Shown here piece after piece: positions 50,650-58,208 of a stretch of DNA of 64,000 nucleotides (its first letter is position 1; every line of letters begins with the position of its first letter). The notes beneath the pieces are model-generated. The model ran no database searches. It saw nothing but the letters and a program-made list of their open reading frames with translations, and had not been told where the DNA came from. Made by a program: the position numbers and the translations under genes. Source of the DNA: Capnocytophaga bilenii (GTDB taxonomy: Bacteria > Bacteroidota > Bacteroidia > Flavobacteriales > Flavobacteriaceae); the NCBI RefSeq assembly GCF_017565765.1, contig NZ_JAGDYP010000001.1, positions 214,358-278,357 on the forward strand, in the 5' to 3' direction.

Positions 50650-51060
50650 CTAATCCAATCCTTTCTTCTTTATCTCTATAATTACATCATCATTAGATAA
50701 ATAAAATATAGTATCATTCTTTTTTTCTTTTATATAACTGATATATTTTTTATCGGAATATATAGTATCAATATCAAAGCTATTTAATAAGGCTACATCA
50801 TTTTTTAGTTCTGACAATGTATATTTCAAAAAACCATTAGGTCTATTCCAAAAAACTTCTTTTAACTTTCCTTCCTTATCGTAGTGAGAAATGGTTTTTA
50901 TATTTAACTTTCCATAGCTATTTTCTATAAAACCCAAAGGATTATAAGAATACTCTTTACTTACTTTTTTTGTACAGATAATTTCAAACTCAGTTTTTTT
51001 AACACTACAATTTATAAGTAGAAAACTAATAAAAATACTTAATTTTATTTGGTATTTCAT
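50650..51060 (-). CDS. Small lipoprotein of unknown function
   Basis: 136 residues, lipobox MKYQIKLSIFISFLLINC. The middle part (ISHYDKEGKLKEVFWNRPNG) looks like a single MORN/toxin-antitoxin-type beta unit. Repeat copy C ends 13 bases before its start codon. First gene of a pair with the 59-residue membrane protein. Confidence 0.58.
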   Translation of the reverse strand: MKYQIKLSIFISFLLINCSVKKTEFEIICTKKVSKEYSYNPLGFIENSYGKLNIKTISHYDKEGKLKEVFWNRPNGFLKYTLSELKNDVALLNSFDIDTIYSDKKYISYIKEKKNDTIFYLSNDDVIIEIKKKGLD

Positions 51061-51072
51061 TCTTTTTTCTAT

Positions 51073-51175
51073 GAAGCTGTTTAAACTTTTTCCTATAATA
51101 AAATAAAAGTTCCCAAAAGATTAGTAATTTTATGTTTGAGAAAAAAAATAACACCAAAATTCAAAAACTTTTATC
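51073..51175 (-). repeat. Promoter-hairpin repeat, copy C (truncated)
   Basis: GAAGCTGTTTAAACTTTTTC through ACACCAAAATTCAAAAAC; the promoter-bearing third is missing. Confidence 0.72.
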
Positions 51176-51221
51176 CCTATACTACCTATCTACCCCTCAA
51201 ATTTGCTAATTCCCTAATTTC

Positions 51222-51599
51222 CTAATTCCCAAACTGTCTCATTCCCAAATAGCACGCCGCTACCCCTACTCCTACACTCCCTACTACGTAAAGCGCCGCT
51301 TTTAGCCATTCGTTTTGTTGCAATAGCTGTATGGTTTCAAACGAAAAAGTAGAAAAAGTAGTAAAGCCCCCTAAAACGCCCGTCATCAGTAGCAAAGGCA
51401 ATACAGGGTCTGTAGTGGCTTTGCTTTTGAAGTAGCCATACAATCCCCCTATCAAAAAGCAGCCCAGTACGTTTATTACCATAATACCTATGGGGAATGC
51501 CCATAAGCGTCCTAACTTGCTAAGCCCTACCGAGAGTATATAGCGCAAGGCACCTCCTGCAAAGCTACCAACTCCCACTATTAGTATTTCTTTTGTCAT
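51222..51599 (-). CDS. crcB: Fluoride exporter CrcB/Fluc
   Basis: 125 residues from the ATG at 51599 (MTKEILIVG). Four hydrophobic helices with the family motifs GGALRYILS, GTLxxN-like INVLGCFLIGGLYG and GFTTFSTFSFE (the phenylalanine and polar track). Forms dual-topology dimeric fluoride channels. A GTG start at 51614 would overlap the Uma2 gene. Confidence 0.93.
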   Translation of the reverse strand: MTKEILIVGVGSFAGGALRYILSVGLSKLGRLWAFPIGIMVINVLGCFLIGGLYGYFKSKATTDPVLPLLLMTGVLGGFTTFSTFSFETIQLLQQNEWLKAALYVVGSVGVGVAACYLGMRQFGN

Positions 51600-51610
51600 A
51601 ACTGTTAAAA

Positions 51611-52202
51611 TCACAATCTAAAAATATCCTCAGTAGCAACTCCCAGCTCAGGAAACTTAGCCGAGTAGATAATATCCCCCTCTACAATAGGAGGTTGAGC
51701 ATAATATTTGCCGTTTTCAAGCACAAACTGAGTAATTTCTTTATCAATAGGGCGTACTACCCAATATTCACACACCCCTGCTTCTTCATAAAGTTCGTAT
51801 TTATAGCGCATTTCCTTCTTAGTATTCCCAGGCAATAATATCTCTATAATCAGGTCAGGAGCACCCAAGCAACGCTTGTCGTTTTCTAACTTTTTAGGGT
51901 CGCATACCACACAAAGGTCAGGCTGCACCACACTATCTTCCAAACCATTTTGGTTCTTAAGTACCACATCAAAAGGAGCCGCAAAAAGCTGACAAGTTTT
52001 CCCTTTAAAATAATTGTAAAATTCCCCCCGTTAGGTTTCTCGCTACTTTTTGGTGAGAAATAGCAGGAGCAGGGCTCATCTTAAAAACTTTCCCTCTAAG
52101 AATTTCCAACCTATCTTTTATTCTCCAAAGCACATAGTCGGCATAGGTATACACCCCATTGATAGGGTCTAATTGTTCTATATCAGTAATAACGGCACTC
52201 AT
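51611..52202 (-). pseudogene. Uma2-family (DUF820) endonuclease-like gene, frameshifted at a G6 tract
   Basis: MSAVITDIEQLDPINGVYTY begins the protein, and the second frame carries VVQPDLCVVCDPKKL, APDLIIEILLPGN and YELYEEAGVCEYWVV, the PD-(D/E)xK-like core of the Uma2 family. The frames part at a run of six G (C6 on the plus strand at 52024-52029). With five G the reading becomes NLTGEFYNYFKGKTCQLFAA and an intact 196-residue protein results. Could be a mutation, slippage-based switching or a read error. crcB follows at once. Confidence 0.82.
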
Positions 52203-52262
52203 AGTAAGTTATTTTTTAGATTATCAAGGGCAAAGATAATGATAAATAAGTAGATTGGCAAA

Positions 52263-54665
52263 TTACAATCTTCCTACCTCTTCCACTTCGCTTGTGTGTA
52301 CCTCTTTCGCTTTTCCAAATTGGTAAGTAAGGTTCAATTTCACCTGTCGGCTTTCGCTATTACCATAAGCGTAGAGGTCTAAGTTAGGCAAATGGCTCTC
52401 GCTATCCCAGCGTTGGGTGTGAAAAATATCAGTAAAGCTAAAAGTAGCTGTAAGGCAGTCGTTTAAGAAAAGGCGTTGCAAACCAATATCTATTCCCCCA
52501 GAAGACTTAGCTATTTCGTTAATACCCGCCAACCTACGCGAATTGTAAACGGCAGTAAGCTCACCTTTCAATTGGTAAGGCAAGCGAAAGTAATTTTGCA
52601 TTGTCAGGCTGTACTGCCACCTGTGTAGGTGCAAGGGGCTCCCCTCTATTACCGCCCCTTTGTTCTCTATATAGCTCAGATTAGGGGTAAGAGTCGTCTG
52701 ATAGCCATTGCCCCAATTCAGCTCTTGATAGAGCGAAAAAAGCAAATGGTGCTGCTTGCCTATATTCTTAGGGATAGAAATGATTTTATTAGCTTGAAAA
52801 GGCTCATTGATACTGCTAAAAAAGTCGGTAGAATAACTATAAGCCATTGTAAAAGAAGTCTTTTTGTACGAAGCCGAAAAAGTAGCTTTTTGTATCTTTT
52901 CAGGCAATAAAAACGGATTACCTTTCCAATACGATAGTTCGTCCAAAAGGTATTCAAACGGATTCAGGTTTTGGTACTCAGGTCGGTTGATGCGAGTGCT
53001 ATAGCCTGCAAATAGCTGTAAGTTATCGTTGTATTGGTACTGCAAATTAAGGGTAGGAAAGAAATTAGTATAGTGCTTTCGGTGTTCTTGGGGTGTGGAA
53101 GCACTCCCTTTTTCGGGTAATAACTGTCCTTTAGAAAAAGTAGTTTCGTTGCGTATGCCCACCTCAGCACTCAAGCGTTCAGTAATAGGGTAGTGATATT
53201 GGGCATATACAGCAAAAATGCGTTCTTTGAAATCAAAAGCATTCGAGCGGTTTACATCTATGAGGTTATGGGTAGGCAATTGCCTAAAAAACTGAAAACT
53301 ATTGTCCGAAAATACTTGCGAATACTTAGCTCCTGCCGTAAGGCTTCCGCCCCATAAGGGTAATTCTGAGCGGAAAGAAGTAGCCAAAATATGTATTTTT
53401 CTATCGTTTTCTGATAGGTAGGTTTCGTGAGAAAGTATCGTACCCGCTGGCGAACGATAGGTGTTGGGTTGCCTATTGCCAGAGCCTCCATCAAAAAAAG
53501 CGTAATCTATGTCCAACTGATAGCGTTCGTTATCCGAAGGACTAAAAGTATAATAAACATTAGTGCTATAGCGATTAGCTTTCTGCATAAAGTAATCGTT
53601 ATAGCCCGATAGCGTTTTTTCCAATACATTAGCTCTGTCGAAAAAACGAGTAGTGGTGCTGGTCGTTCCTTTTCCAAATAGGGTATTAGCAGCCAGTTGT
53701 GCGCCTAAAGAGTGCCGTTGGTCAAGCCAATAGTCATAGCCTATATGCCCCGCTATGGTCTTGCGCTTCTCAGTATCATCTGTCGGACTTTCGTAGCGCA
53801 GTCCGTTTTGCACGCGCTCGCTGCCGTAATCCATTGCGTAATATCCCAATTGGTGATTGTAACCTAAATGTAGAATACCTTTCTTCACGCTGTGTTGTAA
53901 TTGTAGTTCGGTATTTTGCCGCAAGTTCCACCAATACGATACCCCATTGTTCAGCGATAAGAACGTCCCTTCTATTGTCTTTTTATCGAGTACAATATTC
54001 ACAGCTCCTGCCCCTCCTTGTGCTTCGTATTCAGCAGGCGGATTGAGCAGCAATTCCGTCTTTTTAATTTGTGTTATAGGGATAGATTTTAGGTAATTTG
54101 CCAAATCGTCAGGCTGCATATAAGTAGGTTTGCCATTGATAAGAACCAACACATTGCTTTTCCCGCCAATGCTCAGGTGATTTTGATTGTCCACTACCAC
54201 ATTAGGAGTGCTTTTCAGTGCATCGAGAGCCGTCCCCTGCTGATGAGTAAGACTATTTTTTGGCGAAAACACTATTTTTCCTTGCTCCATATACACGGCG
54301 GACTTCCTTTTTGTAGCCGTTACCACTACTTCTTCCAAATTCAGTGAAGAAGCAAGAGGTATAGAGAGCAACTCTATATTGTTAGTCAGCAAGAAAGGCT
54401 CACTGGTATATGATAGGTAATCGCCTGTACTTTCAATATAAATACGCAGATTGCGTTTAGCAGAAGAAAAGCTAAAAAGCCCATTGTTTCCCGTAACAGG
54501 TTCATTCACTATCACATTAGTATCCGCATCCAATACCTTAATAGCTACATTAGCAATACCTTCAAGCGAAGCATTATGCACAAAACCTTTTACGGTATAT
54601 TGCGTTTGTGCACAAAGGGTAGCGCCTCCTAAAAGAAGACAAATAAAAGAAATAATTTTTTTCAT
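52263..54665 (-). CDS. TonB-dependent receptor-like outer-membrane barrel (OMP_b-brl_3 type)
   Basis: 800 residues with signal peptide (MKKIISFICLLLGGATLCAQ), a CarboxypepD_reg-like domain (about 22-105: YTVKGFVHNASLEGIANVAI), a plug-like part (EVVVTATKRKSAVYMEQGK, LDALKSTPNVVVDNQNHLSI) and a long barrel with NPFEYLLDELSYWKGNPFLLPE. This is the "outer membrane beta-barrel family" of Bacteroidota, related to TonB receptors but of unknown substrate. It ends shortly after LNLTYQFGKAKE with a short non-barrel tail. Confidence 0.9.
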   Translation of the reverse strand: MKKIISFICLLLGGATLCAQTQYTVKGFVHNASLEGIANVAIKVLDADTNVIVNEPVTGNNGLFSFSSAKRNLRIYIESTGDYLSYTSEPFLLTNNIELLSIPLASSLNLEEVVVTATKRKSAVYMEQGKIVFSPKNSLTHQQGTALDALKSTPNVVVDNQNHLSIGGKSNVLVLINGKPTYMQPDDLANYLKSIPITQIKKTELLLNPPAEYEAQGGAGAVNIVLDKKTIEGTFLSLNNGVSYWWNLRQNTELQLQHSVKKGILHLGYNHQLGYYAMDYGSERVQNGLRYESPTDDTEKRKTIAGHIGYDYWLDQRHSLGAQLAANTLFGKGTTSTTTRFFDRANVLEKTLSGYNDYFMQKANRYSTNVYYTFSPSDNERYQLDIDYAFFDGGSGNRQPNTYRSPAGTILSHETYLSENDRKIHILATSFRSELPLWGGSLTAGAKYSQVFSDNSFQFFRQLPTHNLIDVNRSNAFDFKERIFAVYAQYHYPITERLSAEVGIRNETTFSKGQLLPEKGSASTPQEHRKHYTNFFPTLNLQYQYNDNLQLFAGYSTRINRPEYQNLNPFEYLLDELSYWKGNPFLLPEKIQKATFSASYKKTSFTMAYSYSTDFFSSINEPFQANKIISIPKNIGKQHHLLFSLYQELNWGNGYQTTLTPNLSYIENKGAVIEGSPLHLHRWQYSLTMQNYFRLPYQLKGELTAVYNSRRLAGINEIAKSSGGIDIGLQRLFLNDCLTATFSFTDIFHTQRWDSESHLPNLDLYAYGNSESRQVKLNLTYQFGKAKEVHTSEVEEVGRL

Positions 54666-54687
54666 TTTTAAAAAGTTTTTTATAGAA

Positions 54688-54719
54688 TTTGCATACTTAC
54701 ATAAAAAGTATTATCTTTG
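54688..54719 (+). promoter_or_regulatory. Promoter of small-RNA candidate 1
   Basis: TTTG at 54688-54691, 20-base gap, TATCTTTG at 54712-54719. No protein gene follows on this strand. Confidence 0.6.
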
Positions 54720-54721
54720 CA

Positions 54722-54836
54722 CCGCAAAACAGCATAAAGTTGTTTTGAATGGTGCGGGACGAGACTTCGGGTCTCTATAAGCCTTCACCCCTCCGGGAGG
54801 CAAATTGATAATAATTCAGTTTGCCTCCTTGTTATT
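54722..54836 (+). ncRNA. Small RNA candidate 1, highly structured
   Basis: About 115 bases from promoter to terminator, GC-rich against its surroundings and with no reading frame. Stems: CAAAACA/TGTTTTG inside CCGC/GCGG; GAGAC-TTCGG-GTCTC; and the terminator GGAGGCAAATTG/CAGTTTGCCTCC followed by TTGTTATTT. No downstream gene on the same strand, so it is not a riboswitch for a neighbour. I do not recognise it as 6S, SRP, tmRNA or RNase P RNA. Confidence 0.6.
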
Positions 54837-55338
54837 TAAATCGCTCTGTATTTACTTGTAACACTCTTTTATCAGGCATAATAAAGGTGATTGCTTCTAT
54901 ATTTTCTGCACGTTTTTGTTTAAATGTTGCTTTTAGCATATCAAAAGCTTCTCTATTAGACTCTAATTCTTGGGTAAAATGAATAATAACTTCTGAAACC
55001 TCCTGTTTATTAGCTTCTTTCAAAGCATTCTGAATCGCGTTTTTACCATTAGTACTTTCTGCTACTTTTATATCTACATATTTTAAAGTCTGCAAATTAA
55101 AAGCATCAGGGTTCTTCTTCCCATCTTGAATTACGGGTAATAAACGATACTGCTTGCCATTATTAGCCAAAATTTTCAAAGCCTCAATATTCTTGTATTT
55201 TTCAGTCTTGCTTTGCGAACCTTGGTTAAACTTCTCTACAATACCACCATTAACACTTTCATACATCACACTGAAAGTGATTTCGTTGTATCGCTCTCTA
55301 AGAACAATATGCTTTTTTGTGGTAGGAATATGTTTCAT
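54832..55338 (-). CDS. CdiA-tip-like protein (putative tRNase-type domain), orphan
   Basis: 168 residues starting MKHIPTTKKHIVLRERYNEI. The pattern EALKILANNGKQYRLLPVI then KKNPDAFNLQTLKYVDIKVA and NAIQNALKEANKQEVSEVII resembles the CdiA C-terminal nuclease fold (NPDA ... D-x-K, then a paired-Lys helix). No secretion or repeat part is attached, so it is an orphan domain or a gene used in another context in mobile DNA. Repeat copy D lies 180 bases upstream with its promoter pointing at it. Confidence 0.6.
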   Translation of the reverse strand: MKHIPTTKKHIVLRERYNEITFSVMYESVNGGIVEKFNQGSQSKTEKYKNIEALKILANNGKQYRLLPVIQDGKKNPDAFNLQTLKYVDIKVAESTNGKNAIQNALKEANKQEVSEVIIHFTQELESNREAFDMLKATFKQKRAENIEAITFIMPDKRVLQVNTERFK

Positions 55339-55387
55339 AACTTATTTATCTTTAAAATTGGCTAACATTCTAACAACTAAATACTAG

Positions 55388-55460
55388 CCCCTGCTGGCGC
55401 GAGCTTGTAGCTCGTGCCTACTATAATTAAGAGCGTGTCGCTCATTCCTTATCAATTACT
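55388..55460. repeat. 70-bp REP-like repeat, second copy
   Basis: Nearly identical to 48761-48831, differing at a few positions. Confidence 0.75.
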
Positions 55461-55518
55461 TCCCCCCTTACTTGCGTAAATAATGTTTAAACTCACTTGT
55501 TAATTTTTTCTCTCTAAG

Positions 55519-55670
55519 AAGCTGTTTAAACTTTTTCCTATAATAAAATAAAAGTTCCCGAAAATTAGTAATTTTGTGTTTGAAAAAAAAAGAACACCAA
55601 AAATCAGGAACTTTGGACAAAAATACAATAAATAATTGGATTATTCCCTTTTTAAGTGTAGGAAAAAGAG
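55519..55670 (-). repeat. Promoter-hairpin repeat, copy D
   Basis: Full-length: GAAGCTGTTTAAACTTTTTC to TTTTTAAGTGTAGGAAAAAG. Its promoter element is altered to TATTTTTG, still fitting TAnnTTTG. Confidence 0.78.
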
Positions 55671-55749
55671 GATTTAAAAGTAATTTTGATTTGGCTTCAA
55701 TATTTTTAGGTATAATGGAGAAAATTCAGGCTGTTTTTTACACCCACTT

Positions 55750-55781
55750 TTTGGATAATATAGAAAACTGTCTTACCTTTG
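55750..55781 (+). promoter_or_regulatory. Promoter of small-RNA candidate 2
   Basis: TTTG at 55750-55753, 20-base gap, TACCTTTG at 55774-55781. Confidence 0.6.
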
Positions 55782-55782
55782 C

Positions 55783-55897
55783 CTCATCTGTATGAAACGG
55801 AAATAGGCTCTGCTGGGGAGCAACCTATCAGGGATAATACAGATGTTATACAAAATGTTGATAAGAGGTTGTCTGTTTTATGGCAACCTCTTTTTAT
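55783..55897 (+). ncRNA. Small RNA candidate 2, inside the IS element
   Basis: Stem CATCTGTAT (55785-55793) / ATACAGATG (55837-55845) closes an arm with ATAGG/CCTAT and GCTC/GAGC stems separated by an internal loop of GAAACGGAA opposite CAGGGATA. A terminator follows: AAGAGGTTG/CAACCTCTT and TTTTTAT. Promoter, three-part stem and terminator occur in 150 bases with no protein frame. It converges on the transposase gene. Class not recognised. Confidence 0.58.
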
Positions 55898-55913
55898 CAA
55901 TATTTTGGCAACC

Positions 55914-56836
55914 CTATACCTTTAAAAACCCTTCAATAAATTTCTTCTTTCTGTCTAACGATAAACCGTTATGATTTCTAAGTTTATTCTTTAAATCGGC
56001 AAAATGTCCATCAATAGCATTGGTTGTATTAGGTATATTTAGCTCTATATTATCATAGCAAGTAAAAAGCCAAGATAAGTTATTTTTTAGGCTTCTATAG
56101 GTACTTCTTAGTTTCTTATGGGTGTAAAATGTTTTATTATTCAATAGATTAACACTTCTTTCTTTAAGGAAGTCTTTCTATTTTTCATACCATAGCCCTA
56201 ATGCTCCTTCAAACGATTCTTTGTCGGTATTGGTCAATAAATTTAAAACATTCATCAGTTCTTGCCCTGCTTGAAGTTTAGGCTTCTTTGTTAAATACCT
56301 TACCACAATTTGCTTTTGGTGAAACTGACACATCTGAACAGGAATGTCTTTAAATGACTGCAATAGTCCTTTTCTTCCATCACAAACAATGGCTAAGATT
56401 TCAAATCCTTTGTTTATAAGTTCTTGAATACCTTGTATATACAAGGCGTTTGTTTCAGTCTTTACATAGTATTTTAAGAGATTTTCTTTAGTTATAGCAT
56501 CTTTAAAAAGCATTACTCCAAATGTTCTTCCCCAATATGTTGTATCCATTAAAACAATCACTTTTCGAGCTATTTTAGCCTCTTTTTTGACTGAATAACT
56601 ATCTAATTTCCTTTTGATTGTTTTTGCTGAACAAGCGTGTTTTTCGGCTAATTGAGCATAAGTTTGTTTACCTTTAACATACTCTTCTATCCAAAGCTGC
56701 TCTTTGTCTAAAGAAACTTGTCGCTTAGCTAAGAATTGCTTCCCACAAGCATAGCATTTGTAACGCTGAATACCATTTACCTTGCCATTTTTCTTGGCTA
56801 TTTTACTGCTACAGTAAAAGCATATTTTTTGTTCAT
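55914..56836 (-). pseudogene. IS256-family transposase (zinc-ribbon variant), two disabling mutations
   Basis: The ATG at 56836 opens MNKKYAF and runs into a stop; loss of one A in the A6 run (56825-56830) has shifted it from the true frame, which shows the zinc ribbon CFYCSSKIAKKNGKVNG and RYKCYACGKQF. Then LDKEQLWIEEYVKGKQTYAQ (HTH), VIVLMDTTYWGRTFG (first DDE Asp), AIVCDGRKGLLQSF (second Asp) and MCQFHQKQIV. A TAG near 56178 breaks WYEK-KDFLKERS; the rest reads on to LDRKKKFIEGFLKV. Not functional as it stands. Confidence 0.82.
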
Positions 56837-56903
56837 ATTTTCAAATGCTTGCAAAGGTAGATAAAATAAGGGCTTACACAACTTTTTAGCCTGAATTTTG
56901 TCC

Positions 56904-57186
56904 ATTAAGCCATTTTTTGAAACATCGCTCAGTCGAATACAGATAGGTATGCACCTTAAAGCGATTGGCTTAGCTTGTGGCATTCGGCAACCACTTTCAT
57001 TTCATGTCGGTCGCCATTCCTTCGGCACACTGACATTAGAAGCAGGTGTACCCATTGAGAGCATCGCTAAGATGATGGGGCATGCCTCCATTGCAAACAC
57101 AAATTTATGCTCAGATTACGGATAGCAAGATTTCAAGGAATATGGATAGGCTGATAGAGAAGAATCTAGCTAACATTCGTCTTTAG
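56904..57186 (+). pseudogene. Tyrosine recombinase (integrase) C-terminal fragment
   Basis: Starts at the IS end: PFFETSLSRIQIGMHLKAIG, LSFHVGRHSFGTLTLEAGVP with the H-x-x-R box, MMGHASIANT, then a one-base frameshift before QIYAQITDSKISRNMDRLIE with the catalytic Tyr. It ends at TAG 57184-57186, overlapping the restriction S-gene stop by 3 bases. The N-terminal half is missing on the other side of the IS, so the IS insertion was accompanied by deletion. Confidence 0.82.
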
Positions 57187-58208
57187 ACTGTATGAAGCAA
57201 CTTCTGATTATTTTCCATAGTACTCAATGCTATAGAAATATAATCTTTCATATAACTCCAATCAGGAGCCCCTGATGTATCGACTGGGAGCTTCAACTTA
57301 GTCTTATTCATAAGGTCTTTGGTCCACTTTTCATCAAACTTAAAACGCTTGCCTACATTTCGAATGAGGGGAATGAGAAATAGTGCGATTTCTTTAGATA
57401 AGTGATGAGTTTTCAAGTTCAAGACATTCACATCATCAGATGCCCAAAAAGGTTTGTCTTGATAAAACGCTTCACCTACTGAACCATTATAATTTACAGT
57501 AATTGTATTAGCAGGATGCAAATGAGTTGTATTTGCAATATGTGCAGTAACACCATTGTTGATAGCACTTGCTCCAATAAATCTTATATCACCATCTTTC
57601 ATATTGGCTTTTGTTAGCCGCTTCCCTTTCTCGATATTGAACAAATCTGAAAATAAAAACTCGCTCCACTGTTTGATTTTTAACTGTTTTTCACAACAGA
57701 GAGGGGGGGTAGAAAGTAGCAATAGATCAAGATGCTTGTTCTGTTTTGCTATCACCTGTTTTATGTAATTCTCCATATATGCCCAATCTGGTTGCCCTTG
57801 AGTATCAATTGGTAATGGCAAAAGCGTTCGCATATAACTATTAAGACGAAACTGGTCTTTATAGCTGTACATTTCTGACAGATACTGTAATACACCAACA
57901 ATATAAATGAGTTCAAGTTCTGTCCTATGTTGTCCATTTAAAACGAGAACATTGTCATCAGCATAGAATGAGTAATTGCGATAAAATACATTTCCGAACA
58001 TATCAATAGTGATATTTCGACCTGAAAACAACTCTCCTCCTTTGGCTATATACGCTGCTACTCCTTGCCTTTCCATTCCTGCGGTAACTAATGGAATCTC
58101 TCCATCAATTCTATCACTTTGTTTAAGGCGAGTACCCCTTGTTGGAGTTCCAAATATCTCTTCCATCGGGAACTTAGTCCACTTAGAAACATCTATCTTA
58201 TTCTTCAT
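57183..58208 (-). CDS. Restriction-modification specificity subunit, BcgIB-like
   Basis: 341 residues with two target-recognition halves: WTKFPMEEIFGTPTRGTRLK ... PLPIDTQGQPDWAYMENYI and WSEFLFSDLFNIEKGKRLTK ... KLPVDTSGAPDWSYMKDYI. This doubled layout is that of type I HsdS and BcgI B subunits; BcgIB also has 341 residues (from memory). Sets the DNA sequence recognised by the RM subunit it overlaps (11 bases). Confidence 0.9.
   Translation of the reverse strand: MKNKIDVSKWTKFPMEEIFGTPTRGTRLKQSDRIDGEIPLVTAGMERQGVAAYIAKGGELFSGRNITIDMFGNVFYRNYSFYADDNVLVLNGQHRTELELIYIVGVLQYLSEMYSYKDQFRLNSYMRTLLPLPIDTQGQPDWAYMENYIKQVIAKQNKHLDLLLLSTPPLCCEKQLKIKQWSEFLFSDLFNIEKGKRLTKANMKDGDIRFIGASAINNGVTAHIANTTHLHPANTITVNYNGSVGEAFYQDKPFWASDDVNVLNLKTHHLSKEIALFLIPLIRNVGKRFKFDEKWTKDLMNKTKLKLPVDTSGAPDWSYMKDYISIALSTMENNQKLLHTV

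Larger units (their letters stand above)
55713..56907 (-). mobile_element. Decayed insertion sequence, IS256 family, IS1249-like Zn-binding type
   Basis: Bounded by 20-bp imperfect inverted repeats (TAATGGAG then AAAATTCAGGCT at 55713-55732; the complement with one mismatch at 56888-56907). It contains a transposase pseudogene on the minus strand and a small-RNA candidate on the plus strand at its left side. No clear target duplication is seen. The right end abuts an integrase fragment. Confidence 0.72.

Noticed and set aside
50333-51175. Promoter-hairpin repeats as integron attC sites with gene cassettes between them
   Set aside because: The core GTTTAAAC does not fit the attC consensus GTTRRRY, one copy is inverted, and no integron integrase is present.
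55574-55795. Plus-strand frame of 73 codons
   Set aside because: Starts inside promoter-hairpin repeat D and crosses the IS terminal repeat; no protein-like features.
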